The position numbers and the translations under genes were made by a program. The notes under the pieces were generated by a model, which was not told the DNA's origin, did not search any database, and saw only the letters and a list, made by a program, of their open reading frames with translations. Source: UBA9926 sp913052075 (GTDB lineage Bacteria; Pseudomonadota; Gammaproteobacteria; Pseudomonadales; Azotimanducaceae). From it: a stretch of DNA of 53,291 nt. The stretch covers positions 1 to 53,291 of the forward strand of contig CAJXDD010000002.1 of NCBI GenBank assembly GCA_913052075.1, in the 5' to 3' direction. This document shows, piece by piece, positions 18,772 to 28,075 of this stretch (positions within the stretch are counted from its first letter, which is position 1; each line of letters starts with the position of its first letter).

Positions 18772-18989
18772 CAACCCTCCCTCGCTTGCCCGATCATTGC
18801 GGGCGCTTCGGCTTCGTACCTATTCGCACCTGCAAGTGCATTTATTGGCGCGGCCACCATAAGGTGCCGCTCAATTACTGGTAAATGTCTCAGAAAGTGA
18901 ACCCAAGGGTCAAACGCTGAAAACGCTCGTTTGACGCGATGAATAAGAGGCCCCATCGAGATCGACTGATCATGTGAGTGATGAGCCAA
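18771..18989 (-). CDS. Possible short protein translationally coupled to the molybdopterin enzyme
   Basis: 72 codons ending in TGA that overlaps the downstream ATG (TGATG). The product would be basic, with a moderately hydrophobic middle (VIERHLMVAAPINALAGAN), no signal peptide and no recognised domain. The junction is the only support: stop-start overlap plus the shared GGAGGG. The ribosome site for its own start is unconvincing, so this could be a chance frame. Confidence 0.3.
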   Translation of the reverse strand: MAHHSHDQSISMGPLIHRVKRAFSAFDPWVHFLRHLPVIERHLMVAAPINALAGANRYEAEAPAMIGQAREG

Positions 18990-19057
18990 TGATATTTGGC
19001 TAACAGTCCACTCAGCGCTCGAATTCTCTGCATTGAGGGCGTTGCGAGCAATAAGCG

Positions 19058-21103
19058 TCAGTTTGCGTCTTCAGCTTCTCGCTTTTGATAGCGGTCGAAC
19101 CAGGCAAGCGTGTGCCCCACCTTGCTGATCAGTCGCGAGGGCCTACTAGCGATGCCGTGTGCTGAATCCGGTAATCGAACCATCACCGCATCAATTCCCC
19201 GAAGCTTGAGCGCCTGATAAAACTGTTCAGTCTCAGAAATCGGCGTGCGGCGATCCTCCTCACCGGTGATCAGTAGCGTCGGCGTCGAGACGTTGCCGAC
19301 TAGCGACAGCGGTGAGCGCTGCCAATATTCTTCCAATCGCTCCCAGGGCGGACCGCTAAATTGGTGACGGATTTGATAGACATAGGAATCCGCCGTTAAC
19401 GTTTTGCTCAGCCAATTGATCACGGGTTTAGCCGCGGCCGCGGCATTAAATCGATCTGTCAGGCCTATCGCGTATGCGGTGGCGATCCCTCCAGCCGAGC
19501 CTCCAGCGACAAACAAATTGTTCGGGTCGGCTTTACCTTTCTCAATTAATCGATCAATCCCACTCATGTGATCCTGGAAGTCTTCCGCGCTCGAATACTT
19601 CCCCTGAAGCAGATTTCCAAAGGCTTTACCGTAAGAGCTACTGCCGCGGTAATTGTCATAAAACACAAGATAGCCGGCAGCCGCCATCAGCTGAAGCTCA
19701 GCTGAGAAATGAGGCCCGTAGGCAAGGTGCGGCCCGCCATGCAGTTCGAGAATGAGCGGGTAACGCCTGCTATCGTCGTAACCTGGCGGATATAGCACCC
19801 ATCCCTCGATTCGCGTTCCGTCAAAGCTTGAGGGATAGACGAGTCGCTCAGCGCGAGCAAGGCTAAGTGGCCCAAGCACATCCTCATTGACCCGAGTGAG
19901 CTGGTTGGCCGTGCCGCCTTGTCGAATCACTAAGTCTGCCGGCCGAGTCGCACTGCCCTCAGTCAACGCGAACACCCCATCTCGCACATCAAAACTCCCG
20001 CTGATGTAGGGCCGCCCAAGCGTCACGCCGCTAACCTTGTCCGATATGACGTCGAACCCATCTCGCGTCTGCAAAAGAACTTTCCGCTGACCTTGGTCGT
20101 CCACTTGTATCGCGATTCGATCGCCTGACCATTTGGCAGCATCCACTGATCGATCGAGACCTGTCTCGATGACTTTCGTTTGACCGGTTTGAAGATCGAG
20201 CGTCATCGCTTGGGATTGCCGATAAGTGATCGGGTCGTTGTCTTCCTGCAAGTAAAGCAGCCGGCTCCCATCAGGACTCAACTGCGGACGCGTTTCAGCA
20301 CCGGGGGCGCTGGTGAGCTGCGTGAGGGCAGAGGTTGTCACATCAACCGCGAATAGGTCCGACTCGACCGTCTCTCTTTGCCAGTCGGCATGCCGATTCG
20401 CAGAAAAGTACAGTTGTTCGCCATCAGCCGACCACACAGGTCGTGTATGGTTGTAATCGCCTTCCGTTAGTTGCCTCGGTGTGCCTCCGCCTGCTGGCAC
20501 AACGAATACGTGCCGGTAGCTCGGCTCAACAATCCCTCGCCCATCGAACTGGTAGCGCACTTCGTCCACGACAATCGGCGAAGCGGCCCATTTCGCTTCC
20601 TTGGGCTTAGCCGGCATCTTGTAGATGGGCTTGGACTCCGCATCGACCGACATAACAAACGCGATGGACGCATCATCAGGCGCCCACACCAATTGAGACG
20701 GCATGGACGAGACGCTCGCGACGGTAGCAGTCAGCCGACCTTCGAGGCGCACCACATTAATCATCGAGCGGGACTCCCTGCGAACAGCGACGGCAACATA
20801 ATCACCCTGGCTTGACCAAGCCACCGAGCCAAATGATGTACCACCAGCAAGCACTGGCTCATGCACTTCGGCTGTTAAGTCATAGAGCCAAAGCCCCTTG
20901 GTGGCGCGATCCGTCATGATGTCAAAACCGCGACGCTCGTAGAGCACTTTCGTGCCATCGGGCGAAATCTGCGGGTTGGCGATGGCCTCAAGATCGAATA
21001 CGGTGCTCGGCTCGAATATTTGCGGCGATGCATAGGCTGCACTGATCAACCAGCAACTTGTGAGCAAAGTAGCCTTGATCAATCTTCTTATGGCAATAGT
21101 CAC
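19058..21103 (-). CDS. Secreted S9-family (prolyl oligopeptidase type) serine peptidase
   Basis: 681 aa from a GTG at 21103. The frame is open to 21268, but the GTG has AAAGGA ten bases upstream and begins a clean signal peptide (IRRLIKATLLTSCWLISAAYA, cleaved before SPQIFE). Residues about 25-400 form a beta-propeller with WD40-like/TolB-like blades (NPQISPDGTKVLYERRGFD). The C-terminal alpha/beta hydrolase has Ser536 in VAGGSAGGIATA, Asp617 in TGEEDRRTPI and His649 in PDSAHGIA. This resembles the S9C acylaminoacyl-peptidase/dipeptidyl-peptidase branch and probably trims peptides in the periplasm. It starts 67 bp downstream of the aminotransferase stop on the same strand. Confidence 0.9.
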   Translation of the reverse strand: MTIAIRRLIKATLLTSCWLISAAYASPQIFEPSTVFDLEAIANPQISPDGTKVLYERRGFDIMTDRATKGLWLYDLTAEVHEPVLAGGTSFGSVAWSSQGDYVAVAVRRESRSMINVVRLEGRLTATVASVSSMPSQLVWAPDDASIAFVMSVDAESKPIYKMPAKPKEAKWAASPIVVDEVRYQFDGRGIVEPSYRHVFVVPAGGGTPRQLTEGDYNHTRPVWSADGEQLYFSANRHADWQRETVESDLFAVDVTTSALTQLTSAPGAETRPQLSPDGSRLLYLQEDNDPITYRQSQAMTLDLQTGQTKVIETGLDRSVDAAKWSGDRIAIQVDDQGQRKVLLQTRDGFDVISDKVSGVTLGRPYISGSFDVRDGVFALTEGSATRPADLVIRQGGTANQLTRVNEDVLGPLSLARAERLVYPSSFDGTRIEGWVLYPPGYDDSRRYPLILELHGGPHLAYGPHFSAELQLMAAAGYLVFYDNYRGSSSYGKAFGNLLQGKYSSAEDFQDHMSGIDRLIEKGKADPNNLFVAGGSAGGIATAYAIGLTDRFNAAAAAKPVINWLSKTLTADSYVYQIRHQFSGPPWERLEEYWQRSPLSLVGNVSTPTLLITGEEDRRTPISETEQFYQALKLRGIDAVMVRLPDSAHGIASRPSRLISKVGHTLAWFDRYQKREAEDAN

Positions 21104-21170
21104 GTAGATTTGTTCCTTTGTTTGATCGATCACAGCGCGTGATCGATTGACCCCAACCACGCCCGGCGCA

Positions 21171-22562
21171 TCATTTTTCTGCGCCTGAAGTCTCGTCACC
21201 AAACGCCCGTAAGAGCTCCTTGTGGCGTACAAAAAATGCACTAAGTGCATCGAGAAAGGCCGATTCATCGTCTGCCGTGAGGGGGGTCGGCAGCGTAAGA
21301 TAATTCAGCATAGGCCGGCCTGCCAGCAGATCGTGCTTTAACAGCATATCGAACCAGAATAACTCGGCCATCTTTGCAGATCCCGGATGTTTCAGCAGTT
21401 GCAGAGGCACAACATCAGGGTCGTTAGCATGAGGCAACACCGCTGCCCCCTGCCAAATCAGCGTCATCAGACTGCCAGTACCCATCGCCTGACAAGGCGC
21501 GTTGTGCTGCCGGGCAACTGCATTGATTGCGTGACGAAAAGCGTCCCCTCGGGTGTTATGCCGAACACAAATCTCGGGGGTCCAAAGCTTTTCCAGGACC
21601 GCACACATAGCAGCTAAGCTGATGGGGTTTTGATTGAAGGTACCGCCGCTATTAATGCTTTGAGGATGAAGTGGATCGTGTCGCTCGATCCATTCGCGCT
21701 TACCTCCAAACCCACCAAGAGGCAGACCCCCACCAAAATATTTACCAAAGGTCGTGATATCGGGCGTCACACCAACTAGCGCCTGAGCGCCACCAGGGGC
21801 GAGCCTTGATGTCATCACTTCGTCAAAAATGAGCGCGCACCCGGCCTCGTCACACGCCGCTCTAATTTGCTGCAAGTAGCTCGCTGGCGCCACCTGCTTC
21901 AAATACAACACTGGGTTCACCATCACCGGCTCAATCAGCACTGCCGCCAAATCCGCTTGATGCTCGAGGATCGCATTGCTGATTGCTTCCACATCCCCAA
22001 ACGGAACAGTAATTTTCTCGTAGGGCGTATCCAGGGGACCGGCGCTCACGCCGCCATGTATCCAGGCCCCGTGATAAGCGCCGTCGTAGACGAGGATTTT
22101 GCTCCTCCCAGTTACTGCACGCGCTGTGTTAATAGCGTAAGTATTGGCCTCGCTACCGGTATTCGAGAACCGCACCATTTCGAGCGATGGAAAGCGCTCG
22201 GTCATGATTGCTGCTGCTCGCGCCTCATAGTGGTTGGCGCCACCCCCCAGCGCATGGCCGGTTTCCATGGCTTTGGTCACCGCTTGAATGACCGGCTCGG
22301 GCGAATACCCAAAAAGCCCAGCTGTAAAATTACCCAAGAAATCAGTGAGGGTCTGTCCATCTGCGGTTTTCACTCGAGCGCCTTCACCATCAACAAAGGT
22401 CAGCGGGAACGGCGTGTAAAAAATCGAAGCGCGATTTGTTCCGCCGGCGATACCTGCGGCTTTTGCCGACTCAAAGGCCTGTGCGCTGGCAGGATTACGT
22501 TCCATGTAAGCGTCACGTTGCGGTCGAACCGCATCATCTATCTGCGATAGTAGTTGCGTCAT
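21171..22562 (-). CDS. Class III PLP-dependent aminotransferase (glutamate-1-semialdehyde aminomutase-like)
   Basis: 463 aa from the ATG at 22562, preceded by AGGAGA; upstream in-frame codons lack such a site. The fold-type I PLP motifs are present: SNTGSEANTYAINTARAVTG for phosphate binding, CALIFDEVMTSRL with the cofactor-pairing Asp, and Lys274 in TTFGKYFGGGLPLGGFGG as Schiff-base lysine. It resembles HemL and related aminomutases but has an extended N-terminus, and no other tetrapyrrole gene is nearby. A specialised beta- or omega-amino-acid aminotransferase is at least as likely. It lies upstream of the S9 peptidase on the same strand, suggesting peptide and amino-acid use, though that link is only positional. 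Confidence 0.87.
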   Translation of the reverse strand: MTQLLSQIDDAVRPQRDAYMERNPASAQAFESAKAAGIAGGTNRASIFYTPFPLTFVDGEGARVKTADGQTLTDFLGNFTAGLFGYSPEPVIQAVTKAMETGHALGGGANHYEARAAAIMTERFPSLEMVRFSNTGSEANTYAINTARAVTGRSKILVYDGAYHGAWIHGGVSAGPLDTPYEKITVPFGDVEAISNAILEHQADLAAVLIEPVMVNPVLYLKQVAPASYLQQIRAACDEAGCALIFDEVMTSRLAPGGAQALVGVTPDITTFGKYFGGGLPLGGFGGKREWIERHDPLHPQSINSGGTFNQNPISLAAMCAVLEKLWTPEICVRHNTRGDAFRHAINAVARQHNAPCQAMGTGSLMTLIWQGAAVLPHANDPDVVPLQLLKHPGSAKMAELFWFDMLLKHDLLAGRPMLNYLTLPTPLTADDESAFLDALSAFFVRHKELLRAFGDETSGAEK

Positions 22563-22772
22563 GACATCTCCTGAATTCACTTCCAGTTGTACCGCAACCC
22601 AAGCTCCTTCGCCAACCCCACACACACTTGCGGGGTAGATCATGGATGTTGCTGGGCCTTTGAGCCCTTGAGCCTCGCATCTGATGATGGGACTAATGTC
22701 AGCTCCATAAAGCGTATGTGTTCGTTAACGAACCACCCACAACCAAACCGATGATCATTGGCTGTCGTATTG

Positions 22773-23573
22773 ATGCCCATGACAAAACTAGTACTAAACC
22801 ACAAGGATCGGGCAGACCTTTGGGCCTACCTTGACCTCAAGTTCGCAGAAGATCACATCGACCGCAGCGCCGAGCCTAGCCAGATCATCGGCAAAATCCC
22901 GACGGCCCAGGAATTGGACCACGCGATCTCCCCGAGCGAGTACGGCCGCACCCGTAACTTTTACTCGGGGCATGTGACGCGTTTGTCCCCTTTCATCAGG
23001 CATGGGCTAACCAAGAAGCCAACCATGGTTGATATTGCGCTATCAAAGTACTCCAAAAGCACCACCGAGAAATTCCTGCAAGAGCTGGCATGGGGAGAAT
23101 TCTGGGCCGCTGTGGCAGAGGGGTTAGATGGGGACCTGTGGACCGACCTTGAGCCCTATAAAACCGGCTTTGAAGCAGACGACTACAGCGATGAGCTGCC
23201 TCAAGACATCCTTGACGCATGCACGCCCAATGCCGCGATCAATCATTTCATCGATGACCTAGCGAGCAACGGGTACGTCCACAATCATGCGCGGATGTAT
23301 TTGGCTGCCTATGTCGTGCACTTCCGGCGGGTGAAATGGCAAGCCGGCGCCTACTGGTTCATGACGCACTTACTCGATGCCGATCTCGCATCGAACAATC
23401 TCTCTTGGCAATGGGTTGCGAGCACCTTTAGTCATAAGCCGTATATCTTCAACCTCGACAACGTACGGAAGTACTGCGCCGATCTCGTCAATTGCGACCC
23501 GATGGACAACCCGGAGCTGAATGGTTCCTACGAGCAACTAACGAATCGACTCTTTCGAGGGACCCATGAGTAA
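22773..23573 (+). CDS. Stand-alone photolyase/cryptochrome FAD-binding domain protein
   Basis: 266 aa from the ATG at 22773 (another ATG at 22779; a TTG at 22758 is less likely). It is only the helical FAD-binding half of the photolyase/cryptochrome family. Motifs run in the usual order: RTRNFYSGHVTRLSPFIRHG (FAD phosphate loop), FLQELAWGEFW, YVHNHARMYLAAYVVHFRRV, then HLLDADLASNNLSWQWVAST and KPYIFNLDNVRKY. The Asn that contacts FAD N5 and the Trp-rich SWQW segment are kept, so photoreduction is plausible. The usual N-terminal antenna domain is missing from this protein but a similar domain is encoded by the next gene, which overlaps it by 8 bp. A two-subunit photolyase or blue-light sensor is my inference. 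Confidence 0.85.
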   Translation: MPMTKLVLNHKDRADLWAYLDLKFAEDHIDRSAEPSQIIGKIPTAQELDHAISPSEYGRTRNFYSGHVTRLSPFIRHGLTKKPTMVDIALSKYSKSTTEKFLQELAWGEFWAAVAEGLDGDLWTDLEPYKTGFEADDYSDELPQDILDACTPNAAINHFIDDLASNGYVHNHARMYLAAYVVHFRRVKWQAGAYWFMTHLLDADLASNNLSWQWVASTFSHKPYIFNLDNVRKYCADLVNCDPMDNPELNGSYEQLTNRLFRGTHE

Positions 23574-23964
23574 GACGCTATGGCTTCAGCCTGATGACCT
23601 AAACCCCGACGTATTGCAGTCGGAGAGCTGGGACAACGTGGTGTACCTATTCGACCCCGAATGGCTCGCAAAACGCTTCCACTCGCTCAAGCAAATTCAT
23701 TTCATTTGCGAGGCCTTGGCTTCGCTGCCTATCCCTGTGACGGTTTACAGAGCCAACCCGCTAGATGTTCTGACTGCTGATGGCCAAGGGCCGGTTGAAG
23801 TGTCAGTCGTTGAGCCGAGAGACATCGAGCTAAGAGATCACCTATCGCAACTCCCGTCCGCAATTGACATCCACTGGCTGCCAAAGACCATATGGATTCA
23901 ACCTCCCGATCAGTCCTTTAAACGGTTCTTTAAATTCTGGAATGCGGTTAAAAAACAAATCTAG
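23566..23964 (+). CDS. Photolyase antenna-domain-like (alpha/beta) protein encoded separately
   Basis: 132 aa. The ATG overlaps the end of the FAD-domain gene and has GAGGGA upstream. It begins TLWLQPDDLNPDVLQSES, echoing the LxWFRNDLRLxDNxAL start of photolyases. It then has VVYLFDPEW (strand 2 pattern), FHSLKQIHFICEALASLPIP (equivalent to the RxxFxxxSLxxL helix) and VTVYRANPLDVL (equivalent to LxVxxGxPxxVL). These match the N-terminal Rossmann-like domain in order and spacing, though the protein stops before a complete linker. It could bind an antenna chromophore or simply scaffold the FAD protein. Homology is judged by eye and is the less certain half of the pair. Confidence 0.68.
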   Translation: MSKTLWLQPDDLNPDVLQSESWDNVVYLFDPEWLAKRFHSLKQIHFICEALASLPIPVTVYRANPLDVLTADGQGPVEVSVVEPRDIELRDHLSQLPSAIDIHWLPKTIWIQPPDQSFKRFFKFWNAVKKQI

Positions 23965-24001
23965 AAGGCTAATTTTGGCGTGCTTCACCGCCGTTTGATG
24001 C

Positions 24002-24934
24002 CTAGCGATCGGCAATAGCTGCAACTAACTTCGAAGCGCTGACAACGGCTGACTCAACGCCATGGCCGACTGCCCAATCGCCACAGGCCGCCAGCCGTAA
24101 TTGAGAGGAAAGCCAATACGGAGAACGGTATGGCTGCACCACATGCGCGTAGCGCCATCTGTGAAGACTGGGGTTGCTATCAACCTCAATGCCCAATGCG
24201 GACAGAGCGCAAATCAGGGCCTGTTTGACGTCATCGCGCGGTGCATTGAAATGCTCGAACGTCCACTCAGCACTCGCGTGGGCAACCAGCGTGCACGCGC
24301 TCAGGCGGCTTGGTTTGCTCGCCGTACATTCGACCCATTCGATGGGGGAATCTTTTACCACCGCGGCATCAAATTTCGGCGATTCACGGGGAATCGCGAG
24401 CAACGCGAAACAAGGAGAATAACTCACGGCTTCTAATTCGATTTTCATGATGGCTGCCGTCTGCGGCGCGGGCGCTGTGCTGATGACGAAGTCGCAGGGT
24501 TCAACTGCTCCGTCCTTAAACTTCACCAGACAGCCATCCGCCTCGCTCACAACAGTGCTAACCTCACGCTCAAATTGAACTTCGCTGGTTGCTAGAAGCG
24601 ATTGAGCAAGTGCACCCATGGCAGGCACGCCGATGTAATGAGGTTCAAACCAGTCGCGTTTGTAGGATTTCGAGCCTGGTCTGAGCGTCGTTACCCGTGG
24701 CGTCCACTCCACCACACTCGATGCATGCTCAGCGAGCAACTCCTTAAAGAGCGAGGTTCGAGCCGTAAAGAATGGCGCCCCGTGATCGAACTGAACGCCC
24801 TCACCCCGCCTCGTCGCAAGCCGGCCGCCAAACCCTCTACTCTTCTCTAGCACAACCACATCATGGCCAAGTTGCCCGAGCGCTGAACCAAGATATCCGC
24901 CAGCCATTCCCGCACCAATCACGCAAATTTTCAT
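24002..24934 (-). CDS. Renalase-like FAD/NAD(P)-dependent amine-oxidase-fold protein
   Basis: 310 aa, cytoplasmic. It opens with a dinucleotide-binding loop (ICVIGAGMAGGYLGSALGQ) and EKSRGFGGRLATRR, then QFDHGAPFFTAR, which together are typical of renalase-type flavoproteins. It ends with the second FAD motif LRLAACGDWAVGHGVESAVVSA. Bacterial renalases oxidise aberrant dihydro-NAD(P) isomers; others in the family are uncharacterised. It converges on the split photolyase genes with only 37 bp between stops. Such flavoproteins are often found beside photolyase-type genes, so a shared light- or flavin-related role is possible, but the orientation argues against co-transcription. Confidence 0.85.
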   Translation of the reverse strand: MKICVIGAGMAGGYLGSALGQLGHDVVVLEKSRGFGGRLATRRGEGVQFDHGAPFFTARTSLFKELLAEHASSVVEWTPRVTTLRPGSKSYKRDWFEPHYIGVPAMGALAQSLLATSEVQFEREVSTVVSEADGCLVKFKDGAVEPCDFVISTAPAPQTAAIMKIELEAVSYSPCFALLAIPRESPKFDAAVVKDSPIEWVECTASKPSRLSACTLVAHASAEWTFEHFNAPRDDVKQALICALSALGIEVDSNPSLHRWRYAHVVQPYRSPYWLSSQLRLAACGDWAVGHGVESAVVSASKLVAAIADR

Positions 24935-25184
24935 TTCACCATCTCGACGCTTGAATAACTTTAGCTACCTTTCTATCGCTACGATCCGGCACTACATATA
25001 GGCCACCCTGCAAGGAATGATTCGCCATTAAGCTCTAACCCACAACGCTTCACGCGTCGTACGAATGCTTAAGGGTCAAAGCTTGACCCTGGGGCCAGCC
25101 GTGGGATGATGGGCGGCCATTGACTCACGCTTTTCAGCTAAGCGGACAACGCGCGATCGCTTATCGCGCCAAGGCACCAGAACG

Positions 25185-27533
25185 ATGCGCGACAATCGAC
25201 CCACTTCCAAAACTCGATCTCCCAAAGAATCCCTCATCCGTCTATTTACGTGGTGTTGGCTGATCTCACTCAGTCCAGCGCTCCTAGCAAGCGCCATCAC
25301 CATCGACGGCAAGCTGGATGAACCCGAATGGCAGTCTGCTCGCGTGTGGGATCAGTACGTCGAATCCATCCCCTTCTCTCTCGCCGAACCAAAGCACACG
25401 CAAAAGGTGCTAATTTTGGAAGACGAAAAAGGGATGTACTTCGGCTTCATTAGTGATCAAGCGAAAGAAACCGTCCGCACCAATCAGCACCAGCGCGACA
25501 ACGAACGAGCAAACTCGGACAAAGTGGGTGTATCAATTGATTTCGATGGGGATGGTCTAACAGGCTATGGCTTTTCTGTGTCTGCCGGAGGGTCCATCAC
25601 CGACACCATCTATCGCAACGAGAACCAGGGCAATACAGATTGGGATGCGGATTGGGAGTCGGCCACTTTTGTCGACGAACAAGCCTGGTTCGCCGAGGTG
25701 TTTATTCCTTGGACGGTAGCACCCATGAAAGCGGTGACCGGGCCAACGCGCACCATTAATGTCGCCTTTTGGCGAATGGTGATCTCAGAGGGACGAGCCA
25801 ACACATCTATCCCTGGCAACCCGAGGCAAGAGAAGTTTCTATCACTGCTCCACCCCCTTTCATTCGCCAATCACAATCCAACCAAAGTCGACTTTTTCCC
25901 CTATGTCAATGCGACTCAAGATCGGGTCGAGGATGAGGTCGATACGAAAACGGGCATGGAAGTGTTTTGGAAGATTGATGCGGGTAAGCAACTCAATATC
26001 GCGATCAATCCTGACTTTGGCCAGGTGGAAAGTGATGAGCTGGTCGTCAACTTTAGTTCTAGTGAAACCTTCTATTCCGACAAACGGCCGTTTTTTTCAG
26101 AGAACCATTCACTCTTCGACGTCAAAAGCGACGAGATCTTTTACATCATCAATACGAGGCGAATTGGCGCTGCGCCCGACTACGACTGCAGTCGCTATGG
26201 TGCAGAGCTCGCTGAAGCGTGCGGTGCTGCGAGCACTGGAATCAGCGATATTGATGTCGCGCTTCGCTACACACAGCAGGGAGAATCCATCGATTTCGGG
26301 TTTCTTGGCGCGCTCGAGTCAGACGCTGATTTCAGCGAAGGCCGGCAGTTTTTTGCGCTACGCAGCGTAAAAAACGGCGAAAACTATTCTGTGGGCTACC
26401 TCGGCACACTGGCAGACCGCCCGTTTATTGACCGAACCGCGACAGTCCACTCGGTTGACTGGTTGTACCGACCGTCAGAAACCGTTCGATTGAGTGCGGT
26501 CGGCATGCGGTCAGACATCGATGAAGCCAGTGACGACCTCGATAGCTCGGGCCATGGGGTCAAGATCGATATTTCTCTCACGCCTAATCGAGACCGATGG
26601 CACTACATTGGCGGCTATTACTTTGATGCTGACCTTGATATCACTGATATGGGGTACCAAGTGGTTGAGAACTGGGCCTACATAGGAAATCAAAACGGCA
26701 TCAAGTCCACTGATTTCAGTGAGGATTCGCCGATCCTGGCCACCGATCTGGAATTCGGGTTTGCCGTCGAGACCAATGCAGAATTTAAACCAGCGGGTGA
26801 AGTGGTTGAGTTCGGTCAACGCACCACCTTCAAAAACGCGTCAAGCCTCGGCTTTGAGACGTTTTATCGATTTCCGAGTAGGGACTTCTGGACGACTCGA
26901 AATAATGAAATCGCGCCCTTCATCGATAAGCCCGCCAATTACAGCCTCAAGGCTCGCTACATGGGACCGTCGGGTAAACGTCTTAACTACCTCGTTGAAA
27001 TCGAGCGAGGCAAAGGGTCCACCTGGTTTTCAGCACTCGGGTTTTCAACAAGCTACACCGCTAAGGTTAGCTTTGCGCCACGCGAAAATCTCGCGCTCTC
27101 ACTGACCTACCAGCAAAGTGAAGAAGACGACTGGCTTAACTGGATCGAGGGCAACCTCCTTGGCACCTACACGAGAAAACAGCGCGTTACCGTAGCTGAT
27201 CTGAATTGGTTCCAAGGCCAGCGGCATGAATTCAGACTCAAAGCCCAGCTTGTGGCATTTACGGCGAGAGACCCGCTCGCTTATCTTGGTGATGGATCTG
27301 GCGCGCTGAACGCGGCCGCGATCGAATTGCCTCCTTTTAGCCTCAGTGACCTTGCCTTCCAGGCCCGCTATCGGTTCGAGATCTTGCCGCTGGCTTATCT
27401 TTATGTCGTCTATTCACGAGGTGGGCGAATCGTTGCGCTCGATGAGGAAGATCGACTCGGCACTCTATACCGGCGCCCCTGGGATGATCCGCAAGCGGAT
27501 CAATTTACGGTGAAGGTTCGGTACAGGTTCTAA
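25185..27533 (+). CDS. CBM9-like plus DUF5916-type outer-membrane beta-barrel protein
   Basis: 782 aa with a signal peptide (LFTWCWLISLSPALLASA) and a C-terminal aromatic end (FTVKVRYRF) typical of outer-membrane barrels. Residues about 38-235 form a CBM9-like beta-sandwich (ITIDGKLDEPEWQSARVWD, then DKVGVSIDFDGDGLTGYGF). The remainder matches the DUF5916 type: SDELVVNFSSSETFYSDKRPF, then alternating beta-strands. The family is uncharacterised; the carbohydrate-binding-like head suggests a role at the cell surface. It has no operon partner and is divergent from the renalase-like gene across 250 bp. Confidence 0.82.
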   Translation: MRDNRPTSKTRSPKESLIRLFTWCWLISLSPALLASAITIDGKLDEPEWQSARVWDQYVESIPFSLAEPKHTQKVLILEDEKGMYFGFISDQAKETVRTNQHQRDNERANSDKVGVSIDFDGDGLTGYGFSVSAGGSITDTIYRNENQGNTDWDADWESATFVDEQAWFAEVFIPWTVAPMKAVTGPTRTINVAFWRMVISEGRANTSIPGNPRQEKFLSLLHPLSFANHNPTKVDFFPYVNATQDRVEDEVDTKTGMEVFWKIDAGKQLNIAINPDFGQVESDELVVNFSSSETFYSDKRPFFSENHSLFDVKSDEIFYIINTRRIGAAPDYDCSRYGAELAEACGAASTGISDIDVALRYTQQGESIDFGFLGALESDADFSEGRQFFALRSVKNGENYSVGYLGTLADRPFIDRTATVHSVDWLYRPSETVRLSAVGMRSDIDEASDDLDSSGHGVKIDISLTPNRDRWHYIGGYYFDADLDITDMGYQVVENWAYIGNQNGIKSTDFSEDSPILATDLEFGFAVETNAEFKPAGEVVEFGQRTTFKNASSLGFETFYRFPSRDFWTTRNNEIAPFIDKPANYSLKARYMGPSGKRLNYLVEIERGKGSTWFSALGFSTSYTAKVSFAPRENLALSLTYQQSEEDDWLNWIEGNLLGTYTRKQRVTVADLNWFQGQRHEFRLKAQLVAFTARDPLAYLGDGSGALNAAAIELPPFSLSDLAFQARYRFEILPLAYLYVVYSRGGRIVALDEEDRLGTLYRRPWDDPQADQFTVKVRYRF

Positions 27534-28075
27534 AGGGACCCTCTTTCATTACCGCGCTTTCAACCCCGAGCACCTTTTCTTAGCGAGTCCTTTTTCATGA
27601 CGAGCATGAATGGTGCCAGGTTTCGCAGATCGCTACCCACTGCATCACTATCCACCGTAATGATGCTTCTCGATGCTCGCTTCCTCCTTCAGTTACTGCT
27701 ATGCACTATTGCGTACTAAAACAACCGCTCAGTAACACCCTCTCAAACTGTCAACTGGGGCCCTCACTACTTGCTGCCAACCGATCTGCATATGGTTGAT
27801 TTCTGCGCTCCAGAACCCCACCGCCCGATGGAGTCTCTTTCACTACTCCCTTACCTTGGCACCTGCTTTATTTGGCCCATGACTAATGAGACATTGCATT
27901 CTCTAGGATCAGCTCACGAACACCCCCCTTGCCATGAAACGTCTCGCAATAGCGCACCTCGCACTGATGCTTCCTCAAAGAACGCACCGTTCTCGATTTC
28001 TGTTGTTAATCATTAGTTTTCCAGCCCAAGGCTTTTATCGATACACTTGGCGAACTTCGAGAGAGGGAAAGCCCC
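27534..28075. other. Intergenic region without convincing gene
   Basis: 542 bp. One 81-codon frame (27771-28016) lacks a ribosome site and has a non-protein-like composition rich in Pro, His and Ser. The first 100 bp follow the barrel gene and have no clear terminator hairpin. GAGAGGGAAAG at the right end is the ribosome site for the next gene. Confidence 0.5.

Noticed and set aside
21867..22550. 227-aa plus-strand frame opposite the aminotransferase
   Set aside because: It is rich in His, Arg and Cys as expected of an antisense shadow, while the aminotransferase on the other strand is complete.
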